Source: Micromonospora avicenniae
GTDB taxonomy: Bacteria > Actinomycetota > Actinomycetes > Mycobacteriales > Micromonosporaceae
Assembly (NCBI RefSeq): GCF_900156065.1
Contig: NZ_FTNF01000003.1
Span: 186,001-250,000, forward strand
Length of the DNA: 64,000 nt
Direction of reading: 5' to 3'
Under the pieces are notes generated by a model that ran no database searches, was not told the DNA's origin, and saw nothing but the letters and a program-made list of their open reading frames with translations. The position numbers were made by a program, and so were the translations under genes. Each line of letters starts with the position of its first letter. The first letter of the stretch is position 1. Below are positions 53,510-63,881 of this stretch, one piece after another.

Positions 53510-53953
53510 ATGTCGGGCGAGTACGCCGCTTCGTCGAGTGACCCTGCCTACGAGGCCAAGGTGCTGATGATCTCGGTCGCGGCGCGGATGGCGGGTATGC
53601 ACCCGCAGACCCTGCGCCAGTACGACCGGCTCGGCCTGGTGCAGGCCGGGCGGGCCGCAGGGGGCGGCCGGCGGTACAGCGTCCGGGACGTGGTGCTGCT
53701 GCGCGAGGTGCAGCGGCTCAGCCAGGACGATGGCATCAACCTGGCCGGGGTCAAGCGCATCATCGGGCTGGAGCGGCTGCTCGAAGAGGCCCAGCAGCGG
53801 GTGGCCCGGCTCGAGGCGGAGCTGGACGCCGCGTACCACCGCATCGCCGAACTCGAGGCGCTGGCCCGCTTCCCGGGCCGCGACCTGGTGCCGACCAACC
53901 GCACCTCCACGGCGTTGGTGGTCTGGCGCCCCCGGCGCGCATCCGACCGCTGA
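53510..53953 (+). CDS. hspR: Heat-shock repressor HspR (MerR family)
   Basis: 147 residues from ATG 53510 (GGAGGTG upstream), 22 bases after dnaJ. The MerR helix-turn-helix is AARMAGMHPQTLRQYDRLGLVQAGRAAGGGRRYSVRDV, then the dimerisation coiled-coil (ERLLEEAQQRVARLEAELDAAYHRIAELE). HspR binds HAIR repeats upstream of dnaK and clpB, both of which carry such a site in this window, so autoregulation of its own operon is expected. Confidence 0.96.
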   Translation: MSGEYAASSSDPAYEAKVLMISVAARMAGMHPQTLRQYDRLGLVQAGRAAGGGRRYSVRDVVLLREVQRLSQDDGINLAGVKRIIGLERLLEEAQQRVARLEAELDAAYHRIAELEALARFPGRDLVPTNRTSTALVVWRPRRASDR

Positions 53954-53975
53954 TCCGCCCGTTCTCCGGAGCCTG

Positions 53976-54019
53976 ACGGCCCGGTCCGCTCGCCGGTTTT
54001 CCGGCGCGGGCCGGGCCGT
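53976..54019 (+). terminator. Terminator of the dnaK-grpE-dnaJ-hspR operon
   Basis: The outer 9-bp stem ACGGCCCGG / CCGGGCCGT encloses an inner CGCCGG-TTTT-CCGGCG hairpin. It lies 22 bases after hspR. Confidence 0.75.
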
Positions 54020-54086
54020 TCCCGTTAGCCTGCAAATGAGGTCCTTTCCGCGCAAATCTGGACCTACCGGCATGGCAGGGGGGGCG

Positions 54087-54293
54087 ATGACGGAGGCGGC
54101 GAAGCAGGTTGCGCAGCGAACGGAGGACCGGCTCGACAAGGTCGTCGAGACCGTCCGGGAGCAGTTCGAGGAGATCACCAAGAGTCGTTTCGCCGATCTG
54201 GCGAACCAGGGGTTCTTCGACGACCGGATCGAGCAGGGGCCGGATCGGGAAAGAGCGGAGAGCCGACAGGGAAAGCCGGACGGGCCGGGCTGA
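54087..54293 (+). CDS. Small helical protein of unknown function
   Basis: 68 residues from ATG 54087 (GGGGGG upstream; ATG 54072 is possible). The sequence EAAKQVAQRTEDRLDKVVETVREQFEEI is strongly predicted to be a helix or coiled-coil, with a charged C-terminus and no Cys. TAGCCT at 54025-54030 could be its -10, just past the operon terminator. Function unknown; it appears to be a separate unit with its own terminator. Confidence 0.55.
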   Translation: MTEAAKQVAQRTEDRLDKVVETVREQFEEITKSRFADLANQGFFDDRIEQGPDRERAESRQGKPDGPG

Positions 54294-54311
54294 GAACCGG
54301 ACGTCGACGTG

Positions 54312-54342
54312 CGGGCCGGGAACCACGGGGGGTCCCGGCCCG
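54312..54342. terminator. Hairpin between convergent small genes
   Basis: Stem CGGGCCGGGA / TCCCGGCCCG extended by ACC/GGG around a short loop, between the genes at 54087 and 54405. Confidence 0.65.
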
Positions 54343-54404
54343 TTCGCCGGGAGAGACCGGCGGGCCGGGAAGCTGGGGGCCGTGGTCAACCCGTGCTGGA
54401 CGGC

Positions 54405-54836
54405 TCAGGCGAGGCGGCGGTTCTCCCGGACCAGGCCGCCCTCGCACCAGTCGCGGTACACGAAGAGTTCCGGCCGAGCCAGGAGCACGCGGCTGTTGTG
54501 CGCCCAGACCCGCATCAGTTCGTCGCCGTTCTTCTCGGCCTGCTCGACCAGCTTCCGAAAACGGCGCTTGGGGTGTGCCCGGAACTTCGTCCGGATGCCG
54601 TCGGCGGCGTAGATGTAGAGGCAGTGCAGGGCGAACCGCCGGGCCGGGCACGACGGGTCCATGGCCAGGTCGAACAGCGTCGCCACCAGCCTGTCGCCGG
54701 AGACCAGCAGGTCCCAGTCCGGCGGCATGGAGGCCAACGGTACGGAGTCGGGGCGGTAGGCCCACGCGCGCAACTCCGCCGGTGACGGGTCGACTGGGTT
54801 GGCGAAACCGTGGAACGTCGACTCCTGCACGCTCAC
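54405..54836 (-). CDS. Conserved-looking small protein of unknown function
   Basis: 143 residues from GTG 54836, which has GGAGG exactly 7 bases upstream; a longer upstream frame is possible but has no such site. The sequence VDPSPAELRAWAYRPDSVPLASMPPDWDLLVSGDRLVATLFDLAMD and RFALHCLYIYAADGIRTKF suggests a compact helical domain with many aromatic residues. There is no signal or membrane segment. I do not recognise a family. Confidence 0.72.
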   Translation of the reverse strand: MSVQESTFHGFANPVDPSPAELRAWAYRPDSVPLASMPPDWDLLVSGDRLVATLFDLAMDPSCPARRFALHCLYIYAADGIRTKFRAHPKRRFRKLVEQAEKNGDELMRVWAHNSRVLLARPELFVYRDWCEGGLVRENRRLA

Positions 54837-55015
54837 CGGCCAACCTCCAATCTCGCCCACAGTTGGCGCGGCCGCCCGCGGACCTGGCTGCTGGGGCGAC
54901 ACGGTAACGCGGTACCCGTCAGTAGCGGTAGACCCTCCAGGGAGCATTTGGTCAACCGTTGGCCGAGCCGGGCCGACCGTACGGCCGACCCGGCTCGGAG
55001 AGGTGTTGACCAGGT

Positions 55016-56224
55016 TCAGTCCGCGACCCGGGCCAGCTCCCGCCGCTGCGCCGCGGCCGCGCGGTGGCGCAGCCAGCGCTTGAACCACGGGAAGTCCGGC
55101 AGCCGGGCCAGCAGTGGGCCGGTCACCACGGTGACCAGCACATATGCCGTGGCGAGCGCGGCCAATCGCGGCTCGACGCTGCCGGCCGAGACCGCGAGCC
55201 CGGCGATGACGATGGAGAACTCACCGCGGGGTACCAGTGCGAGACCGGCTCGCCAACGGCCGGGCTCGGCGATGCCGACCCGGCGCGCGGCCAGGTAACC
55301 CGTGAGGGTCTTCGTCGCCATCGTGACGATTGCCAGAGCGAGCGCCGGCAGCAGTACGGGTGGGATCTCCCGTGGGTCGGTCGTCAGCCCGAAGAAGACG
55401 AAGAACACCGCTGCGAAGAGGTCCCGCAGCGGGGTCAGCAGTTCGGTGGCGTGGTGCGCCACCGGCCCGGAGAGTGCGATGCCGACCAGGAACGCGCCGA
55501 CGGCCGCCGACACCTGGAGTTCGGCGGCGAAACCGGCCACCAGGAGCGTCAGTCCTAGCACTCCGAGCAGCAGCGCCTCGGCGTCCTTCGCGGACATGAG
55601 GGTGGAGATCACCCCGCCGAAGCGGATGGCGACCACCAGCACCACGAGGACGGTGGCGACCGCGATGGTGAGCGCGATGCCGCCACCCATCAGGCCGGCG
55701 CCCAACAGCACGGCGGTGACCAGCGGCAGGTAGAGCGCCATGGCCAGGTCCTCGATCACCAGGACCGAGAGGATCACCGGGGTTTCCCGGTTACCGAGCC
55801 GGCCCAGGTCGCCGAGGACCTTGGCGATCACTCCGGAGGAGGAGACCCAGGTGATGCCCGCCAGGACCAGGGCGGCCACCCAGTCCCAGCCGAGCAGCAG
55901 CGCGAAGGCCGCCCCGGGCAGCGCGTTGAGCGCCGCGTCGATCAGTCCGGCAGGGGCTGCCGAGCGGAGGTTGCCGACGAGTTCGTTGGCCGAGTACTCG
56001 AGGCCGAGCATCACCAGCAGCAGGATCACGCCTATCTCGGCGCCGACTGCGAAGAACTCCTCGCTGGCGTTGAGCGGCAGCAGCCCGCCGTGCCCGAACG
56101 CGAGCCCGGCGAGGAGGTAGAGGGGGATGGGAGAGAGGCCGATCCGGCGACTCAACCGGCCGAGCAGACCCAGCAGGAAGAGAAGTGCGCCGACCTCGAT
56201 GAGCAGGGTGTTGGTCTCGTGCAT
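55016..56224 (-). CDS. CPA2-type cation/proton antiporter (KhtU/CpeB-like)
   Basis: 402 residues with about 12 hydrophobic helices, starting at ATG 56224 (GAGG 6 bases upstream), 7 bases after its partner's stop codon. CPA2 features: LLAGLAFGHGGLLPL, the LLLVMLGLEYSANEL segment, the VLAGITWVSSSGVIAKVLGDLGRL core with an acidic helix later (SVLVIEDLAMALYLPLV), and FGLTTDPREIPP. It exchanges K+ or Na+ for protons. It is the membrane part of a two-gene RCK_C/antiporter system in which the soluble partner is thought to sense c-di-AMP (Bacillus KhtTU, Streptomyces CpeAB). Confidence 0.88.
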   Translation of the reverse strand: MHETNTLLIEVGALLFLLGLLGRLSRRIGLSPIPLYLLAGLAFGHGGLLPLNASEEFFAVGAEIGVILLLVMLGLEYSANELVGNLRSAAPAGLIDAALNALPGAAFALLLGWDWVAALVLAGITWVSSSGVIAKVLGDLGRLGNRETPVILSVLVIEDLAMALYLPLVTAVLLGAGLMGGGIALTIAVATVLVVLVVAIRFGGVISTLMSAKDAEALLLGVLGLTLLVAGFAAELQVSAAVGAFLVGIALSGPVAHHATELLTPLRDLFAAVFFVFFGLTTDPREIPPVLLPALALAIVTMATKTLTGYLAARRVGIAEPGRWRAGLALVPRGEFSIVIAGLAVSAGSVEPRLAALATAYVLVTVVTGPLLARLPDFPWFKRWLRHRAAAAQRRELARVAD

Positions 56225-56231
56225 ACGCGCC

Positions 56232-56732
56232 TCAGCCGTCCGGGTCACTGTCGGCGAGGATGGCGGTCACTCCGTCGAGACCCTGGCGGGTCCCGACCAC
56301 GACCACCACGTCACCGGCGGCGAAACGGAAGGCCGGGTCCGGCGAGACGTTCACCTCGCCCTGGCGGAGGACCGCCACGATCGAGGCTCCGGTCCGGGTG
56401 CGAGCCTTGGTGTCGCCGAGTTTCCGGTTGACGTACGGAGAGCCGGCCGGAATGACGATCTGCTCGGTGAGCAGTCCGGCCGCCTGTTCGCGTAGTCCGG
56501 AGAGCTGACCGAGCATCAGCGACGCGCCGAGGATGTCGGCTAGTGCCTCCGCCTCGTCGTCGGTCAGCGGTATGTCAGCCTGACAAGAGTCAGGATCATC
56601 CGGATCGTAAAGGACAAGGTCGCGACGACCGTTGCGGTGGGAGACCACGCCTACACGGCGTCCGGATTCCGTCAGGAGGTCATGACGTACGCCGATACCC
56701 GGCAGCGCGGTCTGCTCGACACGTACTCGCAC
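56232..56732 (-). CDS. RCK_C (TrkA-C) domain regulator, KhtT/CpeA-like
   Basis: 166 residues from GTG 56732. It reads VRVRVEQTALPGIGVRHDLLTESGRRVGVV and ends in an RCK_C domain (about 85-160: TEQIVIPAGSPYVNRKLGDTKARTRTGASIVAVLRQGEVNVSPDPAFRFAAGDVVVVVGTRQGLDGV). Proteins of this layout (KhtT, CpeA) bind c-di-AMP and control the antiporter next to them. TAGCGT (56740-56745 on the minus strand) lies 7 bases before GTG, so a leaderless message is likely. Its position next to clpB and the dnaK operon is noteworthy. Confidence 0.88.
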   Translation of the reverse strand: MRVRVEQTALPGIGVRHDLLTESGRRVGVVSHRNGRRDLVLYDPDDPDSCQADIPLTDDEAEALADILGASLMLGQLSGLREQAAGLLTEQIVIPAGSPYVNRKLGDTKARTRTGASIVAVLRQGEVNVSPDPAFRFAAGDVVVVVGTRQGLDGVTAILADSDPDG

Positions 56733-56881
56733 CCGGTAAACGCTACCGTGTCCAGGCCGGTCGATCTCCGAGCCGTTAACGTCGGCCGATGTTCGCACCT
56801 GGCCGGTGTTCCCGGCCGTTCGTCCGGGTGTCCCGCCCCCCGGGGGCAACCGGATCGGGTGACGGGAGTCACACCGACAGG

Positions 56882-56902
56882 GTTGAGCGGAATAGGCTCA
56901 AC
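56882..56902 (+). promoter_or_regulatory. HAIR-type HspR operator of clpB
   Basis: Inverted repeat GTTGAGC-N7-GCTCAAC, matching the TTGAG-N9-CTCAA core of HAIR sites. A TAGGCT -10 (56893-56898) lies within it. The clpB start is 45 bases downstream. Confidence 0.82.
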
Positions 56903-56946
56903 TCTGGTTGTGTCCTTCCTAGCGGACCTGTCGATCCGGGGGAGTC

Positions 56947-59538
<2,592 letters not shown>

Positions 59539-59566
59539 CGCCCACCCCACCCCGCCCAGCCCTCGT

Positions 59567-59620
59567 GATCAAGGGGTTTGCGTCGCGGAACCGCCTTCCG
59601 TCGACGCAAACTCCTTGATC
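59567..59620. repeat. Long snap-back hairpin (possible REP/MITE-like element)
   Basis: Arms GATCAAGGGGTTTGCGTCG (59567-59585) and CGACGCAAACTCCTTGATC (59602-59620) pair at 18 of 19 positions (the exception can form G-U in RNA) and enclose an inner CGGAA-CCGCC-TTCCG hairpin. It lies 29 bases after clpB and just before the next gene, so it may end clpB transcription. Its T-rich, non-CCGG character differs from the other hairpins in the window. Confidence 0.85.
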
Positions 59621-59659
59621 GACCGGGTGGGGTGGGTGGCGGCGGGGAAAGTAGGGGGC

Positions 59660-60040
59660 ATGTTCGGGATCGGGAAGAAGCGGGACCGTGAGATCCGGGA
59701 CGCGGTCGAGGAGCTGGCGCGGGCGGACACGCTCGCCTTCGGCGGGGTCGGGTTCGCCGGGACGCTGCTGCCGGTGACCGAGGCGTACGGCACGGTCGAG
59801 GCCGCGTTGACCGAACGCCCCGACGTCGTACGCGGGCACGTCGACCGGCTGCTCGCGCACGGCTCCCCGGCCGGCCGGGCGTACGCGGCGACGTTGCTGG
59901 AGCGGGTCGACCCGCTGGCCGCGCGGGCGGCGTGGGCCGCGATGCGCGACGATCCGGGCGAGTTCAACACGTTCAGCGGCTGCCTCATGGGCCGCTCCTC
60001 GCTGGGCGAGTACGCCGCGATCCGCCTCGCCGACGCGTGA
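59660..60040 (+). CDS. Small protein of unknown function
   Basis: 126 residues from ATG 59660 (GGGGG just upstream). The N-terminus MFGIGKKRDREIRDAVEELARAD is basic and helical, followed by a mixed region (LAFGGVGFAGTLLPVTEAYGTVEAALTERPDVVRGHVDRLLAHG) and RAAWAAMRDDPGEFNTFSGCLMGRSSLGEYAAIRL. It resembles short HEAT-like helices. No recognised family. It stands between the clpB hairpin and the DUF4178 gene. Confidence 0.7.
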   Translation: MFGIGKKRDREIRDAVEELARADTLAFGGVGFAGTLLPVTEAYGTVEAALTERPDVVRGHVDRLLAHGSPAGRAYAATLLERVDPLAARAAWAAMRDDPGEFNTFSGCLMGRSSLGEYAAIRLADA

Positions 60041-60164
60041 ACCCCCGCAACCGGAGAGGGTCCCACGGGCACCGGGTGACCGGCTGCTCACTCGACCTGC
60101 TACACGTTCAACCTGGTGCACGGGGTTGTTACCGTTCGCGCCGACGTACCGGGGAGGGTGGTCG

Positions 60165-60803
60165 GTGAACGGGTCCGTGGCGTGGCTGGTAACGGCGGTG
60201 GGCTGCTTGATCGGGGCGGTCGGAGTGGTGATCGCCGTCGTGGCGCTGCGGCGGTCCCGGAGCCGGCGGCCACCCGAAGCCGCACCGACGGATCCGCTCC
60301 GGGATCACGACGCCGACGTGCTGCGCGGCGACCCACGCCGGCTGCGTCCCGGCGACATCGTCGAGATCCGTCAGGTCTCCTACCTGGTGCGGGGCACGAT
60401 CCGTCTGGTCGAGGGTGGCTGGAGCTGGGTCGAGCACCTGCTCGACGACGCGCAGGGCGTACGGCGCTGGCTCTCCGTCGAGGAGGATCCGGAGCTGGAA
60501 CTGGTGCTCTGGGCCGCCGAGGCCGGCGCCACCGTCACTCCCGGCGCACCGACCATCGACTTCGCGGGCAGGCGGTACAGCTGGAAAGAGTCCGGGCAGG
60601 CCCGGTTCACGGCCACCGGCACCACCGGCCTCGACCCGGCCGGCAGCATGCGGTACCACGACTACCAGGCGCCGGGTGGGGCGCGGCTCTCCTTCGAGGC
60701 TTACGGGGAGGCGGGCTGGGAGGTGGCGCGCGGCGAACTCCTGCACCGCACCGAGGTGATGATCTACCCGCAGGCCGGCGAGGACCGGAGCGGGGAGTAC
60801 TGA
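60165..60803 (+). CDS. DUF4178 family membrane-anchored protein
   Basis: 212 residues from GTG 60165 (GGGGAGGG 6 bases upstream). One N-terminal helix (about 4-27) followed by the DUF4178 beta-rich domain (RRLRPGDIVEIRQVSYLVRGTIRLVEGGWSWVEHLLDD...RRWLSVEEDPELELVLW). Its stop codon directly abuts the GTG of the broken DUF2617 gene, so the two were one operon. DUF4178 and DUF2617 proteins are commonly adjacent in actinobacteria; their role is unknown. Confidence 0.82.
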   Translation: MNGSVAWLVTAVGCLIGAVGVVIAVVALRRSRSRRPPEAAPTDPLRDHDADVLRGDPRRLRPGDIVEIRQVSYLVRGTIRLVEGGWSWVEHLLDDAQGVRRWLSVEEDPELELVLWAAEAGATVTPGAPTIDFAGRRYSWKESGQARFTATGTTGLDPAGSMRYHDYQAPGGARLSFEAYGEAGWEVARGELLHRTEVMIYPQAGEDRSGEY

Positions 60804-61232
60804 GTGCTGGTCACCCTGGACGCCCCGTACGTCGACACCAGCGCGGCCGACCTCAGCCTGGCCCGCGACGACGTGGAGCGGCCCGCGCTGCACGTGCTCG
60901 ACCTCGTCCTGCCCGGGCCGATCCGACTCGAGTTGTGACTGCTGGGCGCATCGCACCAGGTGGTGCTGCGCGCGGGCGACGGCATGCTGACCGAGACGGT
61001 GGCCTGCCTGCCCGGGCGACCACCCGAACTGCCGGCCACGGTGCTCGACGAGGCCGTGCCGCCCACGCTGGCGTTGCCCACCGACGCGCCGAGGCTGCAC
61101 TTCCTGAGCTCGGCGACCCCGGCGGCGGCGGCCACCTTCCCTGCCGACCGGGGCCGCATCGTGGTGCCCGCGTCGACCCTGCTGCAACCCCGGGTCCTCG
61201 AGTACGCCCGCACCGAGTGGCGCGGCTACTGA
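60804..61232 (+). pseudogene. DUF2617-like gene interrupted by one in-frame TGA
   Basis: The frame starting MLVTLDAPYVDTSAADLSLA is open to the TGA at 60936-60938 and then continues in the same frame (LLGASHQVVLRAGDGMLTETVACLPG ... ATFPADRGRIVVPASTLLQPRVLEYARTEWRGY) to the stop at 61232. The two halves join as one plausible DUF2617 protein, in which this position is often Arg, so a CGA to TGA change is the simplest explanation. A sequencing error or true readthrough cannot be excluded from one sequence. The GTG start abuts the previous stop. Confidence 0.75.
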
Positions 61233-61339
61233 TCCGCGCATTCCCGCAGCACCACGTCGGGTGCCTCGCGGCGGCGTCGCGGCCTGCCGCGCTGGCCGAT
61301 TGCCGATACGGTGTGGGCGCGATCTAGGGAAGGAGCATC

Positions 61340-62191
61340 GTGGTCGATTCCCCCAGCACGCCGGCCCGGTCACGGCCGGGTGTGGTGACGATTTCCAGCT
61401 ATCTGCTGATCCTCTTCGCCGTCCTTCAGCTCGTCGGTCTCATCGTCACGCTGTCCACCATCGGCACCATCCGGGACGTGATGCGGGACGCGTACGCCAG
61501 CACCGATCCCGAAGCGGCCGACGCGGTCAGCGGCATCACCTACGCGGTCGGCATCGGCGGCGCGATCTTCGCTCTGCTCATCGCGGCCGGCCTGGTCGTG
61601 CTGGCGTTGCTCAACAACCGGGGCAAGAACGGTTCCCGGATCACGACCTGGGTTCTCGGCGGCATCATGATCTGCTGCACCGGTGGCAACCTGGCCAGCG
61701 GTGCGGCGGGCGGCTTCACCGGTGGTGCCACCGGCGGTGCCAGTGGCAACGCACCGAGCCCGGACGAGATCCAGCGTCAGGTCGACGCGGCGCTGCCCGG
61801 CTGGTTCACTCCGCTCAGCACCGCCATCTCGTTGATCGCGGTGCTCGCGCTGCTCGCCGCGCTGATTCTGCTCGCGCTGCCCAAGGCGAACGAGTTCTTC
61901 CGCAAGCCGCAGCCCGTCTGGGAGCCGCCGACGCCCGGTGCCGCCTACCCGGGATACCCGGGCTATCCGCAGGGCCCGGGTCAGCCGGGTTATCCGCAGG
62001 GCCCGGGTCAGCCGGGTTATCCGCAGGGTCCGGGCTACCCGTCCTCCGGTGACCCCTCCTACCCGCCGATCCCCGGTCAGCCGCCGGCCGGTCAGCCGCC
62101 GACGTTCGGTCAGCCGCCGACGTTCGGTCAGCCCGGTGACCAGCCGCCCTCGTCGGACCGGCCCGGCCCGACCCCGCCGCCGATGAGCTGA
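61340..62191 (+). CDS. Membrane protein with Gly/Pro/Gln repeat tail
   Basis: 283 residues from GTG 61340 (AAGGAG 5 bases upstream). It has about four hydrophobic helices (about 15-40, 65-90, 105-120, 155-178) and a C-terminal region with tandem repeats of the type GQPGYPQGP and GQPPTF, presumably cytoplasmic and disordered. The repeat DNA is also nearly exact (units of CAGGGCCCGGGTCAGCCGGG type near 61970-62035), so the tail could vary in length. Function unknown. Confidence 0.72.
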   Translation: MVDSPSTPARSRPGVVTISSYLLILFAVLQLVGLIVTLSTIGTIRDVMRDAYASTDPEAADAVSGITYAVGIGGAIFALLIAAGLVVLALLNNRGKNGSRITTWVLGGIMICCTGGNLASGAAGGFTGGATGGASGNAPSPDEIQRQVDAALPGWFTPLSTAISLIAVLALLAALILLALPKANEFFRKPQPVWEPPTPGAAYPGYPGYPQGPGQPGYPQGPGQPGYPQGPGYPSSGDPSYPPIPGQPPAGQPPTFGQPPTFGQPGDQPPSSDRPGPTPPPMS

Positions 62192-62212
62192 CGGCCGGAG
62201 AACGGCCATGCT

Positions 62213-62262
62213 GACGGGTCCCTCCGATAGGTTGCAGTCGACGTCTATCGGAGGGATCCGTC
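62213..62262. repeat. 18-bp inverted repeat enclosing the -10 and ribosome binding site of the next gene
   Basis: GACGGGTCCCTCCGATAG (62213-62230) and CTATCGGAGGGATCCGTC (62245-62262) pair at 17 of 18 positions, with a 14-base loop. A possible -10, TAGGTT (62228-62233), overlaps the inner end of the left arm, and the ribosome binding site GGAGGG (62250-62255) is inside the right arm, which ends directly before GTG 62263. Confidence 0.85.
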
Positions 62263-62895
62263 GTGTCGTACCCGTATCCGGTGCCGACCCGCCGTCCCGC
62301 CGCGGTCACGGTGGCGATGGCCGTGCTGCTGCTGATGGCGGTCGTCGCCGTCGCGTACGCCATGGCCGGGCTGCTGGTGATCGGCGGCACCGTCGACCGG
62401 TTCCGCTCCGCCGCGAGCGGCGCCCCCGCCGACCAGGTCGACGGCACGGTCGCGCTGCTGCACGCCTCCGCGGTGGTCTCCGCCGTGCTCAGCCTGCTGG
62501 CCGGCGTGCTTCTCGCCGGTCTGGCGGTCGGCGTGGGTGGCGGACGCGCCGGCGCCCGGGTGACGGTCTGGGTCGTCAGCGGGCTCGGCGCGTTCTGTGG
62601 CTGCGCTGGCCTCGCGCTGTTCGTCGGCCAGCGGTCGGTGCCGTTGCGGTTGGGTGCCCAGGACCAGACGAACGGCGAACTTTTCGGCCTGATCGCCGAC
62701 GCTTACCCGTCATGGTGGATCCCCCTGGGCGGGGGGCTTTCGATCGGGCAAACACTCGGTTACCTTGTGGTAGCCGCGCTGCTGGCCCTGCCGGCGGCGA
62801 ACGTGTGGTTCCGCCGTCGATCCACGCCAGCCGCACCACCCGGGCCCCCGCCCGCCCCGTACCAGCCAGCATCGATCCTGCCGCCGTACAGCTGA
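62263..62895 (+). CDS. Membrane protein of unknown function
   Basis: 210 residues from GTG 62263 (GGAGGG 7 bases upstream). Four hydrophobic helices (about 10-37, 68-90, 97-123, 162-180) and a Pro-rich C-terminus (TPAAPPGPPPAPYQP). The layout is like the protein at 61340 and they may be distant relatives. Function unknown. A striking inverted repeat covers its translation start region. The SDR gene begins 10 bases downstream and may be co-transcribed. Confidence 0.72.
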   Translation: MSYPYPVPTRRPAAVTVAMAVLLLMAVVAVAYAMAGLLVIGGTVDRFRSAASGAPADQVDGTVALLHASAVVSAVLSLLAGVLLAGLAVGVGGGRAGARVTVWVVSGLGAFCGCAGLALFVGQRSVPLRLGAQDQTNGELFGLIADAYPSWWIPLGGGLSIGQTLGYLVVAALLALPAANVWFRRRSTPAAPPGPPPAPYQPASILPPYS

Positions 62896-62904
62896 GGACC
62901 CTCC

Positions 62905-63714
62905 GTGACGTCCCACTCCGCGCCCGACGAGCAGCGGGCCCTGGTGACCGGTGCGACGGCCGGCATCGGTGCGGCGTTCGCCCGCCGGCTGGCGGCCGAC
63001 GGTTGGCACCTGGTGCTGGTCGCCCGCGATGCCGACCGCCTCGCCGACATGGCCGCCGAACTCAGGGAGCGCCGCGGACGAGACGTCGAGATCATCTCGA
63101 CCGATCTGTCCACCGACGACGGTTGCGTCGTCGTGGAGCGGCGGCTCGTCGCTGACGCCCCGATCGATCTGCTGGTCAACAATGCCGGGATCAGCCTCAA
63201 CAAGCCTTTTCTGCGTTCCTCGGCGGAGGACGAGGCCCGATTGCTGCGTCTCAACGTGCACGCGGTGATGCGCCTGACCCTCGCCGCGTTGCGGCCGATG
63301 ACCGATCGGCGGCGCGGGGCAGTGATAAATGTCTCTTCGGTTGCTGGTTTCGGCGCGGTCATGCCCGGTTCGACGTACTCGGCCAGCAAGGCGTGGGTCA
63401 CCAACTTCAGCGAGTCCGTCGGACAGTCGGCGCGGCCGTTCGGCGTACGTGTGATGGCGCTCTGCCCCGGCTACACGCGCACCGAGTTCCATCAGCGGGC
63501 CGGCATCAACATGTCCAAGACGCCGGGCTGGATGTGGCTGCAAGCCGACGACGTGGTCGACGAAGCGCTGCGTGACCTGCGGAAAGGCAAGCTGGTGAGC
63601 GTTCCGTCGTGGAGATACAAGCTCGCCGTCGCCGGTCTTCGGCACGCGCCGCGGCGCTTGTTGCACGCGGTCTCCCAGGACACCCGGGGCCGGACCGGCC
63701 GGGACGCGAACTGA
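62905..63714 (+). CDS. Short-chain dehydrogenase/reductase
   Basis: 269 residues from GTG 62905. Classical SDR motifs: TGATAGIG for the cofactor, NNAG (LVNNAGISLN), the catalytic Ser in INVSSVAGFG and YSASKAW (Tyr-X3-Lys); Arg at the end of the second strand (VARDADR) suggests NADP(H). Substrate unknown; DltE-like oxidoreductases have this sequence type. It follows the membrane protein gene by 10 bases. Confidence 0.92.
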   Translation: MTSHSAPDEQRALVTGATAGIGAAFARRLAADGWHLVLVARDADRLADMAAELRERRGRDVEIISTDLSTDDGCVVVERRLVADAPIDLLVNNAGISLNKPFLRSSAEDEARLLRLNVHAVMRLTLAALRPMTDRRRGAVINVSSVAGFGAVMPGSTYSASKAWVTNFSESVGQSARPFGVRVMALCPGYTRTEFHQRAGINMSKTPGWMWLQADDVVDEALRDLRKGKLVSVPSWRYKLAVAGLRHAPRRLLHAVSQDTRGRTGRDAN

Positions 63715-63867
63715 TCCGTCGCCCGGGACCGGCACCGCCCGGATCTCGTTCGTCAGGTGGCGAGCGGAGCGGGCTTCGTCGCGCAGAGTAGTCGTATATC
63801 GCCATGCATCGGTCGCCCGAGCGATGGATACCGGTGGACCCCAGACGCGGCTCACAGACTCGAGCAG

Positions 63868-63873
63868 TACCCT
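63868..63873 (+). promoter_or_regulatory. Probable -10 element of pyrE
   Basis: TACCCT lies 8 bases before the pyrE ATG, placing transcription start at about 63880, almost at the start codon. The preceding gap (63715-63867) has no gene that I can support. Confidence 0.4.
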
Positions 63874-63881
63874 CTATCGCC

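Noticed and set aside
60936..60938. The in-frame TGA as a selenocysteine codon
   Set aside because: No SECIS-like hairpin directly after it was seen, and DUF2617 has no redox site; a nonsense change is simpler.
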